Shown here: piece after piece, positions 4,954-14,024 of the stretch
How the letters are laid out: each line of letters starts with the position of its first letter
Position numbering within the stretch: the stretch's first letter is position 1
Virus record (IMG/VR): IMGVR_UViG_3300030118_005756
Location: 1 to 39,402 of that record
Length of the DNA: 39,402 bases
From: a virus
Strand: one strand, 5' to 3'
Program-made: the position numbers and the translations under genes
Notes under the pieces: model-generated
Databases searched by the model: none
Seen by the model: only the letters and a program-made list of their open reading frames with translations
Told to the model about the DNA's origin: nothing

Positions 4954-6971
4954 TGGGTAAAAGAAACAAAACGGTTCCGTTTGATCCCGCTGTCGAGCGT
5001 GGATTTATCGAAGACAAAGTAGACGCGATGCAGAAGCTTATATTGGTGGAGCATCGTGATCGGAAAGGCGAGCTTACGCCGCTGTATTTGAACAACTGTC
5101 AGACACGGTTGCATGCGTTATTCGAGAAAGTAAGAGCGTTTCGTATAGTAAAGAACATGCTGCTGTCAGATGACTGCGAAGAAATTGCCAAAGTAATCGG
5201 TATCTCGCCCAAACAAAAATTCAGCACTCTTGTGCGCAAGATTAGCCAGAAAAACATCGACGCGCTGCTTCATAACTTCAAGCAGAAAGCGCCGCATCTG
5301 CAGTTATCTGATGGTCCGGTACGTATTGTTATAACAAAATGCCGTCGTGCAGGTGTGAGCTCGTATATCGGTGCTCGTTTTTATTTGGAAGCTAACTTCA
5401 CATCGAACATGTCTGTGTTGGTCATGGCGCATAGAGGCGCAAACGCACGTCGTATCTTCAAGTATACGAAAGATTTTTATGACTACTGGTCGCCGGAATA
5501 CGATGAGTATCGAAAACAAGCGCAATACAAAAGCAGAAGTGAAGGCTACACGTGGGAGCATAATAGCCGTTACGTTGTTGCAAGTGCTGGTGGTGATAAC
5601 TCTGCGCGTGGTGATCAATTCGATCTCATGCACCTATCAGAATCCGCCTTCTTTGAGAGCTATGCAGAAGTAAACAGCGCACTTACTGCAGCTCCGCCAT
5701 ATAGTACGGTCATTGAAGAGAGCACCGGCAATGGACCAAGCGGTGGATTCTACGAGCGATGGACCAAAGCGTTAGATATAGATGACATCATTGCAGCGCA
5801 TGACCACCAAGAAGCAGACACAATTCAAAACTGGAATGGCTACATACGCTTTTTTTACTCGTGGCTAGATGATCCTGCGTACAGAGAAAAAGTATTCGAC
5901 TGGGAGAGGCAACACATCGAAGACACACTAGATGCTGATGAGAAAGCATTACTGTCTGCGTTTCCAAAAACCACGCTCGAGCAAATCAAGTGGCGAAGAA
6001 CGAAGATAGAAAACGACTGCCAAGCAAACGAACAAGGACTACCGCCAGAGTTATACTTTGCACAAGAGTTTCCAAGCACAGCAGACGAAAGTTTTCAGGC
6101 AACATCAACAAAATGGTTTCCGCAACGCAAGTTGCAAAGGATGCAGTTGCGGTCAAAGACCGTCAAACCAGAACTGTGTCTCAAGCTCGACCCTAACGAT
6201 GACCCAAAGAAAGTTCCGTTTGGTATGCAAAACTTTACTGTGTGGAGCAAACCAAAGAAAGGACACACGTATGTTATTGGTGCCGATGTCAGTCAGGGTC
6301 TCAAGCGGGGTGACTGGTCTGTCGCCTTAGTGTTTGATCGACACGATGGTACGTTTGTGAGCGAGGCAGCGATGCTGCGGATCAAAACACCAGCACCAGC
6401 TTTTGGCGAAATGCTTTGTTTGCTGGCCGAATGGTATAACGAGGCATTTATTGTGCCGGAAGCCAACGGTCCTGGCTTGGCTGCGTGTACAAGGGTCGTC
6501 GAAAACAGATATCCGCATATCTATCATCGCCGCACAATGGATATGATCAAGGGCAGAGTCAGTGACCCCAACACGTTTCGCTTCGGATTTTTGGTAACAG
6601 CGTCTACAAAAACCAGGGTGTTAGCAGACACACAAGAGGCAATCCGCACAGAATCGTTGAATTTTCTGAGCGAAGAGCTGATAAAAGAGCACCTGTCTTT
6701 CGAGTCAAACGACGGAAAGATGCAGGCACCCAAAGGTCAGCACGATGATACCGTGATGGCCACAGCGATGGCTTTTTTTGGGCACACACGTGCTGCGCCA
6801 CCGGTAGACCGCAAAGCTCAAGCAGCTGCTGCGGCGCAAACATCTAATATTCCTCAACAAAATCATAATATATGGGAAGCTGTATTGGCTAAAATCGCGC
6901 ATGATACGCGCAACCAGAAGCGCGAAAACAAACGTGAATCAGTAAGGAATATGCGCAAATACAACCGATAA
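4953..6971 (+). CDS. terL: Terminase large subunit
   Basis: 672 residues from the ATG at 4953, whose first base is the last base of the upstream stop. The DNA-packaging motor: an N-terminal ATPase and a C-terminal RNase-H-like nuclease that cuts concatemers. Visible motifs: Walker A-like KCRRAGVSS (129-137), Walker B hydrophobic strand ending in D/E 'FDLMHLSE' (223-230), and nuclease acidic residues D445 in 'VIGADVSQG', E503 in 'VPEANG' and D598/D599 in 'GQHDDTVMA'. Length and motif order are normal for phage terminases. No small terminase subunit is recognised. The Ala/Gln-rich tail after about 615 is probably flexible. Followed by a 35-base gap and a small membrane protein gene, then the portal. 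Confidence 0.93.
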   Translation: MGKRNKTVPFDPAVERGFIEDKVDAMQKLILVEHRDRKGELTPLYLNNCQTRLHALFEKVRAFRIVKNMLLSDDCEEIAKVIGISPKQKFSTLVRKISQKNIDALLHNFKQKAPHLQLSDGPVRIVITKCRRAGVSSYIGARFYLEANFTSNMSVLVMAHRGANARRIFKYTKDFYDYWSPEYDEYRKQAQYKSRSEGYTWEHNSRYVVASAGGDNSARGDQFDLMHLSESAFFESYAEVNSALTAAPPYSTVIEESTGNGPSGGFYERWTKALDIDDIIAAHDHQEADTIQNWNGYIRFFYSWLDDPAYREKVFDWERQHIEDTLDADEKALLSAFPKTTLEQIKWRRTKIENDCQANEQGLPPELYFAQEFPSTADESFQATSTKWFPQRKLQRMQLRSKTVKPELCLKLDPNDDPKKVPFGMQNFTVWSKPKKGHTYVIGADVSQGLKRGDWSVALVFDRHDGTFVSEAAMLRIKTPAPAFGEMLCLLAEWYNEAFIVPEANGPGLAACTRVVENRYPHIYHRRTMDMIKGRVSDPNTFRFGFLVTASTKTRVLADTQEAIRTESLNFLSEELIKEHLSFESNDGKMQAPKGQHDDTVMATAMAFFGHTRAAPPVDRKAQAAAAAQTSNIPQQNHNIWEAVLAKIAHDTRNQKRENKRESVRNMRKYNR

Positions 6972-7006
6972 TTCCCAGGTTGTATTTTGTATGATAGGTT
7001 CGCACT

Positions 7007-7378
7007 ATGACTGGCGCAATGATTCTCGCATCACTTGGATTTCTTGGGATTTTAGGTACAGCAGTAACAGCTCTACACTGGCTACTTAAAGGACACCGTG
7101 AAACAGTTGAGCTCTTGATAAAGAACAACCAAGAGATTAGCACGACATTTGAGAAAGTGCAGGGTGATTACCTGGACCATCTAAAAAACGCAGCACCTAT
7201 TGGTGGTTTGCCGCGTGACTTATGGATGGAACAGCACGAACTAAAGAAGAAGGAACAGTCGTTACGAGAACGGCAGTTGGATATTGAGACACCATTGCGA
7301 CGAGCTGCACTAGAAGCGAAACTAAAAAAACAGGGTCGAATGAACGGGCAGCACAGAGTAATGGATCCAGAGGCGTAG
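7007..7378 (+). CDS. Small protein with N-terminal membrane segment
   Basis: 123 residues. Residues about 4-27 are hydrophobic and form one likely transmembrane helix; the rest is charged and helical, with Lys/Glu/Arg-rich stretches that could be coiled coil. No family recognised. It lies between terminase and portal and its stop is one base before the portal start, so it belongs to the late operon. A holin-like or virion membrane-anchoring role is possible, but only the single membrane segment supports that. Confidence 0.75.
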   Translation: MTGAMILASLGFLGILGTAVTALHWLLKGHRETVELLIKNNQEISTTFEKVQGDYLDHLKNAAPIGGLPRDLWMEQHELKKKEQSLRERQLDIETPLRRAALEAKLKKQGRMNGQHRVMDPEA

Positions 7379-7379
7379 G

Positions 7380-9473
7380 ATGAGTGAAGGAAAAAAGCTA
7401 ACGAAAGCCCGTGCGCGGGAAATGCTTTCGGAAGCACAAGGACTTTATGATGACGCAATCACTGCCATTGCGCAGAGAGCACCGTATCTTATTGAAAACA
7501 TGGCTTTTTACCGTGGTTTACAGTGGGGCACAGCGTCTCCGCTAGGCTGGGTGCAGGATGATTACGACCTGGATGAAGCGCGAGAAGTGCTCAATCATAT
7601 TCGTCCGACGGTAAGAACAGCGGTATCTGACACGCTGCGGTCGCTGCCTAATCCAGAAGTGGTGCCGAACAACAGCGATCAAAGCTCACTTGCGCGGGCT
7701 GAGGTATCGCAAAAGCTTGTACGTAGTTTTTTAAAGAACGGCGTTATGAATTATGAGACTTTATATCGCGGAGAAACTGCAGCGCAAATTCACGGAGCAG
7801 CATTCTACAAGGTAATTTGGGATCCAAACAAAGGTGATTACGACGAATTCCCTATTATTGACCCCGAAACAGGGCTTCCTGACACAGATGAATTTGAAAT
7901 GCCGCGCATGGAACGACGCGCAGAGGGTGAAATATCTGTACAATTTGTGGACATTATCTCAGCACTAGCTGATCCACACGCAAAAGACGAAGAAAGTATT
8001 CAGCATGTGTTCCACCGCAAGCTTTTGCCTTTGCGGATTTTGAACGACCAGTTTCCATTTGATCACTACGGCAAGTCAACAGAAGGTCGATGGTCAATTG
8101 GTAGACAAGATGAGTCATTGCATGCGACACAAATTGTAGAAAACGATGGGCGCAGTTTTGACATACCGTCAGCTGCAGGCAGGCATACGAATGCAAGCGA
8201 GAATCAGTTAGGAGAACTCATTGAGTTTTGGGAAAAACCAAGTAATCGCTATCCTGGTGGGCGTCTTATTATTTTTTCTGCTGATGTTATTGTCGCTATT
8301 GGGCCTTTGCCTTACGAGTGGCCCTGGGTACTACGTTTAGGGCAAAACCTATTACCCAATGGCTTATACCCTGACGGTGTTGTCAAAGACATCATTCCTG
8401 TGCAGCGCAGCATCAACCTGAGCGCAAGCAAGCGCAAGGAATGGGTTGATAAGGTTCTAAGCCCTCCGCTTCTCGTTCCATACGGAAGTGGAATCAATAC
8501 GGATATGTTTTCCGATATGGCAGGTGAACTTATTGAATACAATCCCGGTGCTCGACCAGAATGGATGCGCGTACCTGATATCCCTGGCAGCATGTTCAAC
8601 TTCGAAGATTTTGCAGTCAACACACTGCAAACCATCTCTACGTATGGAGATGTAAACCGTGGACAGCCACCACAGGGGTACGACTCAGGTCGTGCGCTTT
8701 CGTATTTATACGAGTTCAGTAAGGCAATTCATGAGCCAGATGTGCATTTATTCAAGGCAGATGTAGCAAAAATACTGCAAAAATGCCTTCGTTTGGCGCG
8801 TGATTTCTATGAAGAAGGCAGGATTGTACGCACTTTAGGCGCGAATAAAAGGCTGTTATCTCAAGAGTTTAGACGTAATGACTATGATTTTGACGCTACG
8901 GTTACAGTCGAGCCGTTTAGCGGTACACCAAATAGTCGCGCGTTGCGTTATGCGGAAGCGATGGAACTGTATCAGCTTGGTGCGTTTGATCCCGATAATC
9001 CTGCAGCAAAAGCGCTGCGTCAGGTGCTGGAAGTAGATTATGAAGATGCACCAACGCGACACAGGTTAGAGAATCATTATTCTCGAGCTCGCAGTGAGAA
9101 CCGTAATTTACTAGATAATCCGTTCTTTGTGCCTGAACTGTTAGACGAAGATAATCACGAAGTGCATGCAGAAGTGCATTCAGACTTTGCGGTATCCCCT
9201 GAGTTCTTGGCTTTGCCTGAAGCAGCAAAACAGCAGTTTAGGGCGCATATTGCAGAGCATGAAATGAAGCTCGCGCAACAAACAGAAGCGTTCGCAACAG
9301 AATCACAGATGCTTATGGGTAACGCGCAGTCCGCAGTCGGTGGTCCTCCGCCTGCTAGCGACCCGCAAATGCCATCGCCTTTTGATGGTGGAGGTGGCGC
9401 ATATGGTCAAAATCAAGAGTCTGGCAACGTAGAACTGCCTCCACCACAAGATGTTGTAGCCTTTCCGGAATAA
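7380..9473 (+). CDS. Portal protein (head-tail connector ring)
   Basis: 697 residues. Position after terminase and before scaffold and capsid, plus length, mark it as the portal, the dodecameric ring through which DNA enters and leaves the head. Recognisable portal-type features are the N-terminal helical 'HIRPTVRTAVSDTLRSLPNP' region, the central 'PVQRSINLSASKRKEWVDK' helix and the 'NRGQPPQGYDSGRALSYL' segment followed by a long helical region near 440-490, typical of podovirus-type portals. The C-terminal 80 residues are Gln, Pro and Gly-rich. GAGG upstream in 'gaggcgtagg' supports the ATG at 7380. Confidence 0.88.
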   Translation: MSEGKKLTKARAREMLSEAQGLYDDAITAIAQRAPYLIENMAFYRGLQWGTASPLGWVQDDYDLDEAREVLNHIRPTVRTAVSDTLRSLPNPEVVPNNSDQSSLARAEVSQKLVRSFLKNGVMNYETLYRGETAAQIHGAAFYKVIWDPNKGDYDEFPIIDPETGLPDTDEFEMPRMERRAEGEISVQFVDIISALADPHAKDEESIQHVFHRKLLPLRILNDQFPFDHYGKSTEGRWSIGRQDESLHATQIVENDGRSFDIPSAAGRHTNASENQLGELIEFWEKPSNRYPGGRLIIFSADVIVAIGPLPYEWPWVLRLGQNLLPNGLYPDGVVKDIIPVQRSINLSASKRKEWVDKVLSPPLLVPYGSGINTDMFSDMAGELIEYNPGARPEWMRVPDIPGSMFNFEDFAVNTLQTISTYGDVNRGQPPQGYDSGRALSYLYEFSKAIHEPDVHLFKADVAKILQKCLRLARDFYEEGRIVRTLGANKRLLSQEFRRNDYDFDATVTVEPFSGTPNSRALRYAEAMELYQLGAFDPDNPAAKALRQVLEVDYEDAPTRHRLENHYSRARSENRNLLDNPFFVPELLDEDNHEVHAEVHSDFAVSPEFLALPEAAKQQFRAHIAEHEMKLAQQTEAFATESQMLMGNAQSAVGGPPPASDPQMPSPFDGGGGAYGQNQESGNVELPPPQDVVAFPE

Positions 9474-9481
9474 GGTCTTGT

Positions 9482-9509
9482 TTGACAGGTAAAAATAATA
9501 AGGTAGTAT
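9482..9509 (+). promoter_or_regulatory. Possible promoter before the scaffold gene
   Basis: TTGACA (9482-9487) and TAGTAT (9504-9509) with a 16-base spacer. The -10 box ends six bases before the scaffold ATG, so a transcript from it would be nearly leaderless for that gene but would serve the highly expressed capsid gene downstream. AAGGT within the spacer may act as ribosome site on the long operon mRNA. Confidence 0.4.
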
Positions 9510-9515
9510 CAACCC

Positions 9516-10484
9516 ATGACCGATTTGAGAGCTGAAATATCAGAAGCAGACCAAGCATTGTTTGGGGAACAGGGAACACCCGCACCCGCACCAGAAGTAG
9601 ACGCGCAGCAATTGATGGCTGACGCAGGCGTGGAAATTCCTTCGGAACCTGACCCTATGCCAGAGCAAGTAGCGTCACTATTCGAGCAAGCAGGTATCGC
9701 AATTCCCGGTGCTGAGAATAACGCACCTTCCACAGAACAAGCTGTACAAGCAGAGCAAGCGCAGCAAGTAATTCCGGAGGTTGAGTCTGAGCCCGAATAT
9801 ACGCAGCAGGATATGATGAATGCGTATATGCAGCAGCAGCAACAGCTTTCGCAACAGCTCGCGGAACTGCAGCAACAGCAAATGATGCAGCAACAACAGC
9901 AAGCGCAGCCACCAGCTCAACCGCAGCTAAACCTGAACGATCCCCAACAATTAGCAGACGCAATGGAAACAGTGGGTCTAGATCCAACCTCTGCAACGGA
10001 TGTGTATATGTTCCGTTCAGATTTTGAGCGACGTACGCAACAGCAGCAGTACGAAACACGAATCAATGAATTGCAGCACTATATTAGTAACATGCAGCAG
10101 CAAAGCGTGTATGCGCAGCATGAAGCTGCAGTTGATGCGCAGGTTGACGCAACATTGAATGTGTTCGGAGAAATACCTGCGCAGGTCGCACAAAACATCA
10201 AACATCATGCAGCAACAATGTTATCTGAAGGGCTGGCTCAAGATTATGGGCAAGCGATTCAGCATGCAGTGGCCCCTTATCTGCCGTTGTTGCAAATGGT
10301 TCAGCAGGCACCAGCCGCGCCAACCGCGCAGCCTGCACAACAAATCGCACCTCCAACTAAACGAGAAGTTGGCGGTCAAGCAGTGTTAGCTGCAGCTCTT
10401 TCTGGAGGGAGCAGTGGTCACGGTCCAACCCTAAACGACCTTGATGTCGACGCGCTTGAAAAGGCGTTGTTTCGAGATAATTAG
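9516..10484 (+). CDS. Capsid assembly scaffold protein
   Basis: 322 residues, acidic at the N terminus, extremely Gln-rich in the middle (poly-Gln runs around 105-135) and helical toward the C terminus. Together with its place between portal and major capsid this is typical of scaffold proteins, which guide procapsid assembly and then leave or are degraded. No protease domain is visible. The identification rests on composition and position rather than sequence motifs. The C-terminal end ('DLDVDALEKALF') may bind the coat protein, as C-terminal helices do in P22-type scaffolds; that is inference. Confidence 0.75.
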   Translation: MTDLRAEISEADQALFGEQGTPAPAPEVDAQQLMADAGVEIPSEPDPMPEQVASLFEQAGIAIPGAENNAPSTEQAVQAEQAQQVIPEVESEPEYTQQDMMNAYMQQQQQLSQQLAELQQQQMMQQQQQAQPPAQPQLNLNDPQQLADAMETVGLDPTSATDVYMFRSDFERRTQQQQYETRINELQHYISNMQQQSVYAQHEAAVDAQVDATLNVFGEIPAQVAQNIKHHAATMLSEGLAQDYGQAIQHAVAPYLPLLQMVQQAPAAPTAQPAQQIAPPTKREVGGQAVLAAALSGGSSGHGPTLNDLDVDALEKALFRDN

Positions 10485-10501
10485 TACCGAGGAACAAACG
10501 A

Positions 10502-11935
10502 ATGGTATCTTACGCAGGAATTAATGAAATAAGCGTCGGCTCGGGTCAGTCCAGATCTGCCTACGCAAATCTTCTCAAATATTACTATGGCCCGAAATGG
10601 GACGCATGGATTCACACTGAAGCTCTTATTGCAGACAAAATCGGCAAGAAAAAGGGCGTTATGGGTGGTGTTGCTAAAGTCAACGCTGTCACCACATCTC
10701 TTCCGCAATCTGCTGGAATGAGCTCCGGCGAAGGATACTATCTTCCTGAGCCAACCGCTGGCACACATGTCAATCCGCGTATCGTTGCGCGAGATATGTA
10801 CACGCGACTTCGATGGACAGGTCAGTCTCAACGTGCTGCTCGAGCAGGCGACAAAGCTGCTTTCTCTCGTCCAAAGCAAAGTGATGTCGAAGATGCTCGA
10901 ATTCAATCGACGCTAAACTTCGCGCGGAAACTATATCTTGGATACTACGACGTATACGGAACAGTAGCTTCTTATAGTGAACCTACAGTAACACTTGCTG
11001 GTCGTGAGGACAGAACGTCTGCTGCAGCGAACTATTACAAGTTTGGTGCTCATTATATGCGTGAAAACCAAATGATTGGGTTTGTTGACACGTCAGACGG
11101 TATTGGAGGCAATCCAAGCTATGCGCACAATACTAGCGACCATCTCGTTAAGATCAACAGTGTCGGTGGCACACTAGCTTCGCCGACAATTACGCTGCAA
11201 GAAGGTGCAGTTATTAGCGGTGGAGATGCTTTGGCGTCAATCCTTACTGGTGCGGACGCTCCCGCTGCAGGTGATTTGGTTATTCCTTACGCAAGCCGTA
11301 AAGACTCAATTACCGACACTGGTTCAGATCCTAATCCGACAGTGGATACGGACTTCTTCACTTTCAACGGTGTAGGCTCTGTGATTTTGCCGGATTCTCA
11401 TTACGAAACACTGTACGGTCTTGACAAGGGAACATACAGCAAACTTTCTGGTGTATTTGATGTTGCGAGTGATCCTACTTCTCCGCGTGAATTTCAAGAA
11501 TCTAGGCTTACTCTAATGATTCACCGTATTCGCAACGAAGGTTCTGGCGGAACTCCAGATGTTGCAATGCTTCACGATTCAATGATGCGTGAATTTTTGA
11601 ATCTAAACGAAAGCAATCGTCGTTTTGCTCCAGTACAGCAAGGCAAGTACGGTTACGGACAGATTCAGTACATGGCTGGCTCTACCGTTGTACCGCTTGT
11701 TGAAGATTGGCTTTGTCCTCCGAAGCAAGTTGTTGTTCTTGATACTACCCAATGGGGATGGCATGAAGAATCTTCAATGGCTCCTTTGGATGATCCACAG
11801 TTGCGATTCGTTCCAAACTACGATCAAACAGAGCAGGTATGGCACAAGTCAGGTAATATCGCGTGTAATAAGCCACACAATAACGGTATTATTGATGATC
11901 TCGAGGCTAACCTCGACGGAACACCTGACGAATAA
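10502..11935 (+). CDS. Major capsid protein
   Basis: 477 residues, directly after the scaffold gene, with GAGG 13-10 bases before the ATG. Length, position and sequence style (N-terminal helix with 'KYYYGPKWDAW', long beta-rich middle with inserted Thr/Asp/Gly loops around 255-290, and a C-terminal Trp-rich 'VLDTTQWGWHEESSMAP' strand) match HK97-fold coat proteins of podovirus-like phages, close in style to the N4 gp56 type. It would build the icosahedral shell. Confidence 0.85.
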   Translation: MVSYAGINEISVGSGQSRSAYANLLKYYYGPKWDAWIHTEALIADKIGKKKGVMGGVAKVNAVTTSLPQSAGMSSGEGYYLPEPTAGTHVNPRIVARDMYTRLRWTGQSQRAARAGDKAAFSRPKQSDVEDARIQSTLNFARKLYLGYYDVYGTVASYSEPTVTLAGREDRTSAAANYYKFGAHYMRENQMIGFVDTSDGIGGNPSYAHNTSDHLVKINSVGGTLASPTITLQEGAVISGGDALASILTGADAPAAGDLVIPYASRKDSITDTGSDPNPTVDTDFFTFNGVGSVILPDSHYETLYGLDKGTYSKLSGVFDVASDPTSPREFQESRLTLMIHRIRNEGSGGTPDVAMLHDSMMREFLNLNESNRRFAPVQQGKYGYGQIQYMAGSTVVPLVEDWLCPPKQVVVLDTTQWGWHEESSMAPLDDPQLRFVPNYDQTEQVWHKSGNIACNKPHNNGIIDDLEANLDGTPDE

Positions 11936-11958
11936 TAACTGATGCCTTGGGGAGAGGA

Positions 11959-12891
11959 ATGAAAAAGCAACGCGCACAAAAGCGGATTGACGTTGACCTG
12001 GAGGGAGCTTGGGATCCTTCGACAGGTATGCAGTGGAGCAAAAAGTACTTCCTCTACCCCGAGGTTTTTCGGATGCGGTTTGACCCGGATTCGATAGCAA
12101 AAAGCCCCCCACTTCCGGTGGGTGTAGAGACTGTCTTCAAAGACGTGTTTGGGGAACTCGCGAACAAAAAACTGAAGCTGGCTCTACACCCCTGGTTTAA
12201 ACGGTGGTGCTTATTTGAGTTTGTTCCTAACCCGAAACAGGGACAAGCAGGCTGGCATTGCGTACAAATTTTTCACGATATTGACAGCCAGAAGGAAGGC
12301 TATCTTCCTGCGGATATCGACTTTGAAGATAAACGCGCAGAAGACCTGCGAGGCAGAATTGGCGACTACGTTCCGCCGAATCGCAAGTCATTAGAGTTTG
12401 TAAAAGCACACTGCGACACGCATCGTTCGACAGTCAAAGAGATGTTTGATTTTGTGATTTCGCGCAGAGAAGACCAACGCAAAGAACGAGCTTCAGAACA
12501 CGAAGCAATGCTGCACGACTTTCACTCTTATTACTTTAACCATATACGCGACATGGCAAACATCGAAGAAGGAAGCGCAAGCAAGTCTATGCAGTGCAAC
12601 CAAACAAGCCACGATGAGCTCGACCGTCGCAAATGGGAGCGAGAGCAAGCATACATTATCGAGTACGAAGGCGTGAAGCATCGCGTTCGTCGCGGCAGCA
12701 GGCACGAGCAAATGGTCATGGATGATATTGCGCGTAAAAACCAAGAAAAAGAAGCTGCACAAAAGAAACTAATCGAAAACAGCTATGTTGTTGAGAAAGA
12801 GCTCGACCGCAGAAATATGCTGAAACAAGCTAAAAATCTAAGATTAGGAATCACGAACACACCTAAAGGCCACAACGGACGGACGATGTAA
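11959..12891 (+). CDS. Unknown late protein after the capsid gene
   Basis: 310 residues from the ATG at 11959, chosen because GGAGAGG (11951-11957) sits right before it; a TTG 12 bases upstream is less likely. The N-terminal half contains aromatic-rich folded sequence ('HPWFKRWCLFEFVPNP'); the C-terminal half is highly charged and helical, with many Lys, Glu and Arg. No family recognised. Its stop overlaps the next start (TAATG). Its position suggests a head-related or morphogenesis protein. Confidence 0.8.
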   Translation: MKKQRAQKRIDVDLEGAWDPSTGMQWSKKYFLYPEVFRMRFDPDSIAKSPPLPVGVETVFKDVFGELANKKLKLALHPWFKRWCLFEFVPNPKQGQAGWHCVQIFHDIDSQKEGYLPADIDFEDKRAEDLRGRIGDYVPPNRKSLEFVKAHCDTHRSTVKEMFDFVISRREDQRKERASEHEAMLHDFHSYYFNHIRDMANIEEGSASKSMQCNQTSHDELDRRKWEREQAYIIEYEGVKHRVRRGSRHEQMVMDDIARKNQEKEAAQKKLIENSYVVEKELDRRNMLKQAKNLRLGITNTPKGHNGRTM

Positions 12892-13604
12892 TGTCGGTTT
12901 CTCGCAAGACAGCTGAGACACTTACGCAGCTAAGAAGCAGAGTGTTGCGCGAGGTGGGTGACCCTGATGGTGACCGCTGGACTGCAGGCAATACCGACTA
13001 CACTGATGTAGATGAGGCAATCAACAATCAGCTCGTAGAGATGTCTAATTACATGGTGCAAGACTTTCCTAATGAAGCGCTGATACGCACCAATGTAACT
13101 TACACAGAAGGCACTGAACCGGTCACTCTGCCTTCGTCAATTGGTGCTGACTCGATTTACAAGGTAGAAGACATTACAAGTGTCAATTTACCTATCAACA
13201 TTGACTACGTGTCTCCGCTAGCCGCTGAAGATTTCAACCCTGGAGAAGTATTCGGCAGTTTCTGCAGATTCCGTTACACGCTTTTCGGTCCCTCTAGTGG
13301 TGCTGATGTGGACGGTTATAGGCTGCAGCTTTACCCGAAAGCTTCGGGTACGTTGACACTACGCATTAGTCATGTTGCGCAACCTTTTGTATTAGATGCA
13401 GCAGCACCGTCGGAGCAGGCACCGTTGTCTCCTCGCTACACGGAATTGATAGGCTTGGGAGCTGCACTGAAACTTCTTCGTAGAGATGGGGAAGCAACAG
13501 ATATGCAAATGATGGCCTATCAAAATTTATGGACTGGCTTCCTTACGCAAAGTCGTAGGCAGCAAGGACCGAAACGAATCAGACGACGAAGAAGAGGGAT
13601 GTAA
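12891..13604 (+). CDS. Head-tail connector/adaptor protein
   Basis: 237 residues. The N-terminal helical part ('LTQLRSRVLREVGDP...DVDEAINNQLVEMSNYM'), beta-rich middle and basic tail resemble the adaptor proteins that sit below the portal of podovirus-type phages (P22 gp4 or T7 gp11-like role). The start overlaps the previous stop by one base, and its own stop overlaps the next start in the same way. Assignment is from position and fold-like pattern, not from a diagnostic motif. Confidence 0.7.
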   Translation: MSVSRKTAETLTQLRSRVLREVGDPDGDRWTAGNTDYTDVDEAINNQLVEMSNYMVQDFPNEALIRTNVTYTEGTEPVTLPSSIGADSIYKVEDITSVNLPINIDYVSPLAAEDFNPGEVFGSFCRFRYTLFGPSSGADVDGYRLQLYPKASGTLTLRISHVAQPFVLDAAAPSEQAPLSPRYTELIGLGAALKLLRRDGEATDMQMMAYQNLWTGFLTQSRRQQGPKRIRRRRRGM

Positions 13605-14023
13605 TGCCACAAATCTGTATCGACAGTGATAAACCGTATATGTTTTCTTACGGAGGTAAGACGTACGTTATTCCGCCAAAACAAGGCGGAAAATGGGAAG
13701 TACGCCACGAGACCGTAATCGTAAAAGGCCGCAAGCGTACTCACGCAGTTGCTAAAAAAGTAGGCGATATGCCGCGCAACTATATTGATGTGCCGAGAGG
13801 AGCCTGGAACATGCTTAACAGGTCATCTATTGAGCTTGAACGGCACAAGGGCAAGATTCGGTTGCTAGCTGATGTACGCGAGGCAATGGAAGAAGAGATG
13901 GAGTCTCTGCGCAAAGAAAGAGAAAACCTCAAGAAAGCGCAAGAAGAGTTTAACACGCGACTTGCTGTAGCTACGTCAGAAGAAAACACAAAACCAGTAC
14001 GCAAAAAGTCTACACGAGGGTAA
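13604..14023 (+). CDS. Small late protein with C-terminal coiled coil
   Basis: 139 residues, TAATG-coupled to the connector gene. A beta-like N-terminal half ('YSYGGKTYVIPPKQGG' region) and a Glu/Lys/Arg-rich helix from about 78 to 125 likely to form a coiled coil. Not recognised. Located between connector and tail protein genes, so a minor tail or head-completion component is plausible. Confidence 0.75.
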   Translation: MPQICIDSDKPYMFSYGGKTYVIPPKQGGKWEVRHETVIVKGRKRTHAVAKKVGDMPRNYIDVPRGAWNMLNRSSIELERHKGKIRLLADVREAMEEEMESLRKERENLKKAQEEFNTRLAVATSEENTKPVRKKSTRG

Positions 14024-14024
14024 C

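Noticed and set aside
9655-10059. 134-codon minus-strand frame rich in Leu, Ala and Val
   Set aside because: Antisense of the Gln-rich scaffold gene, a common artefact of CAG/CAA runs.
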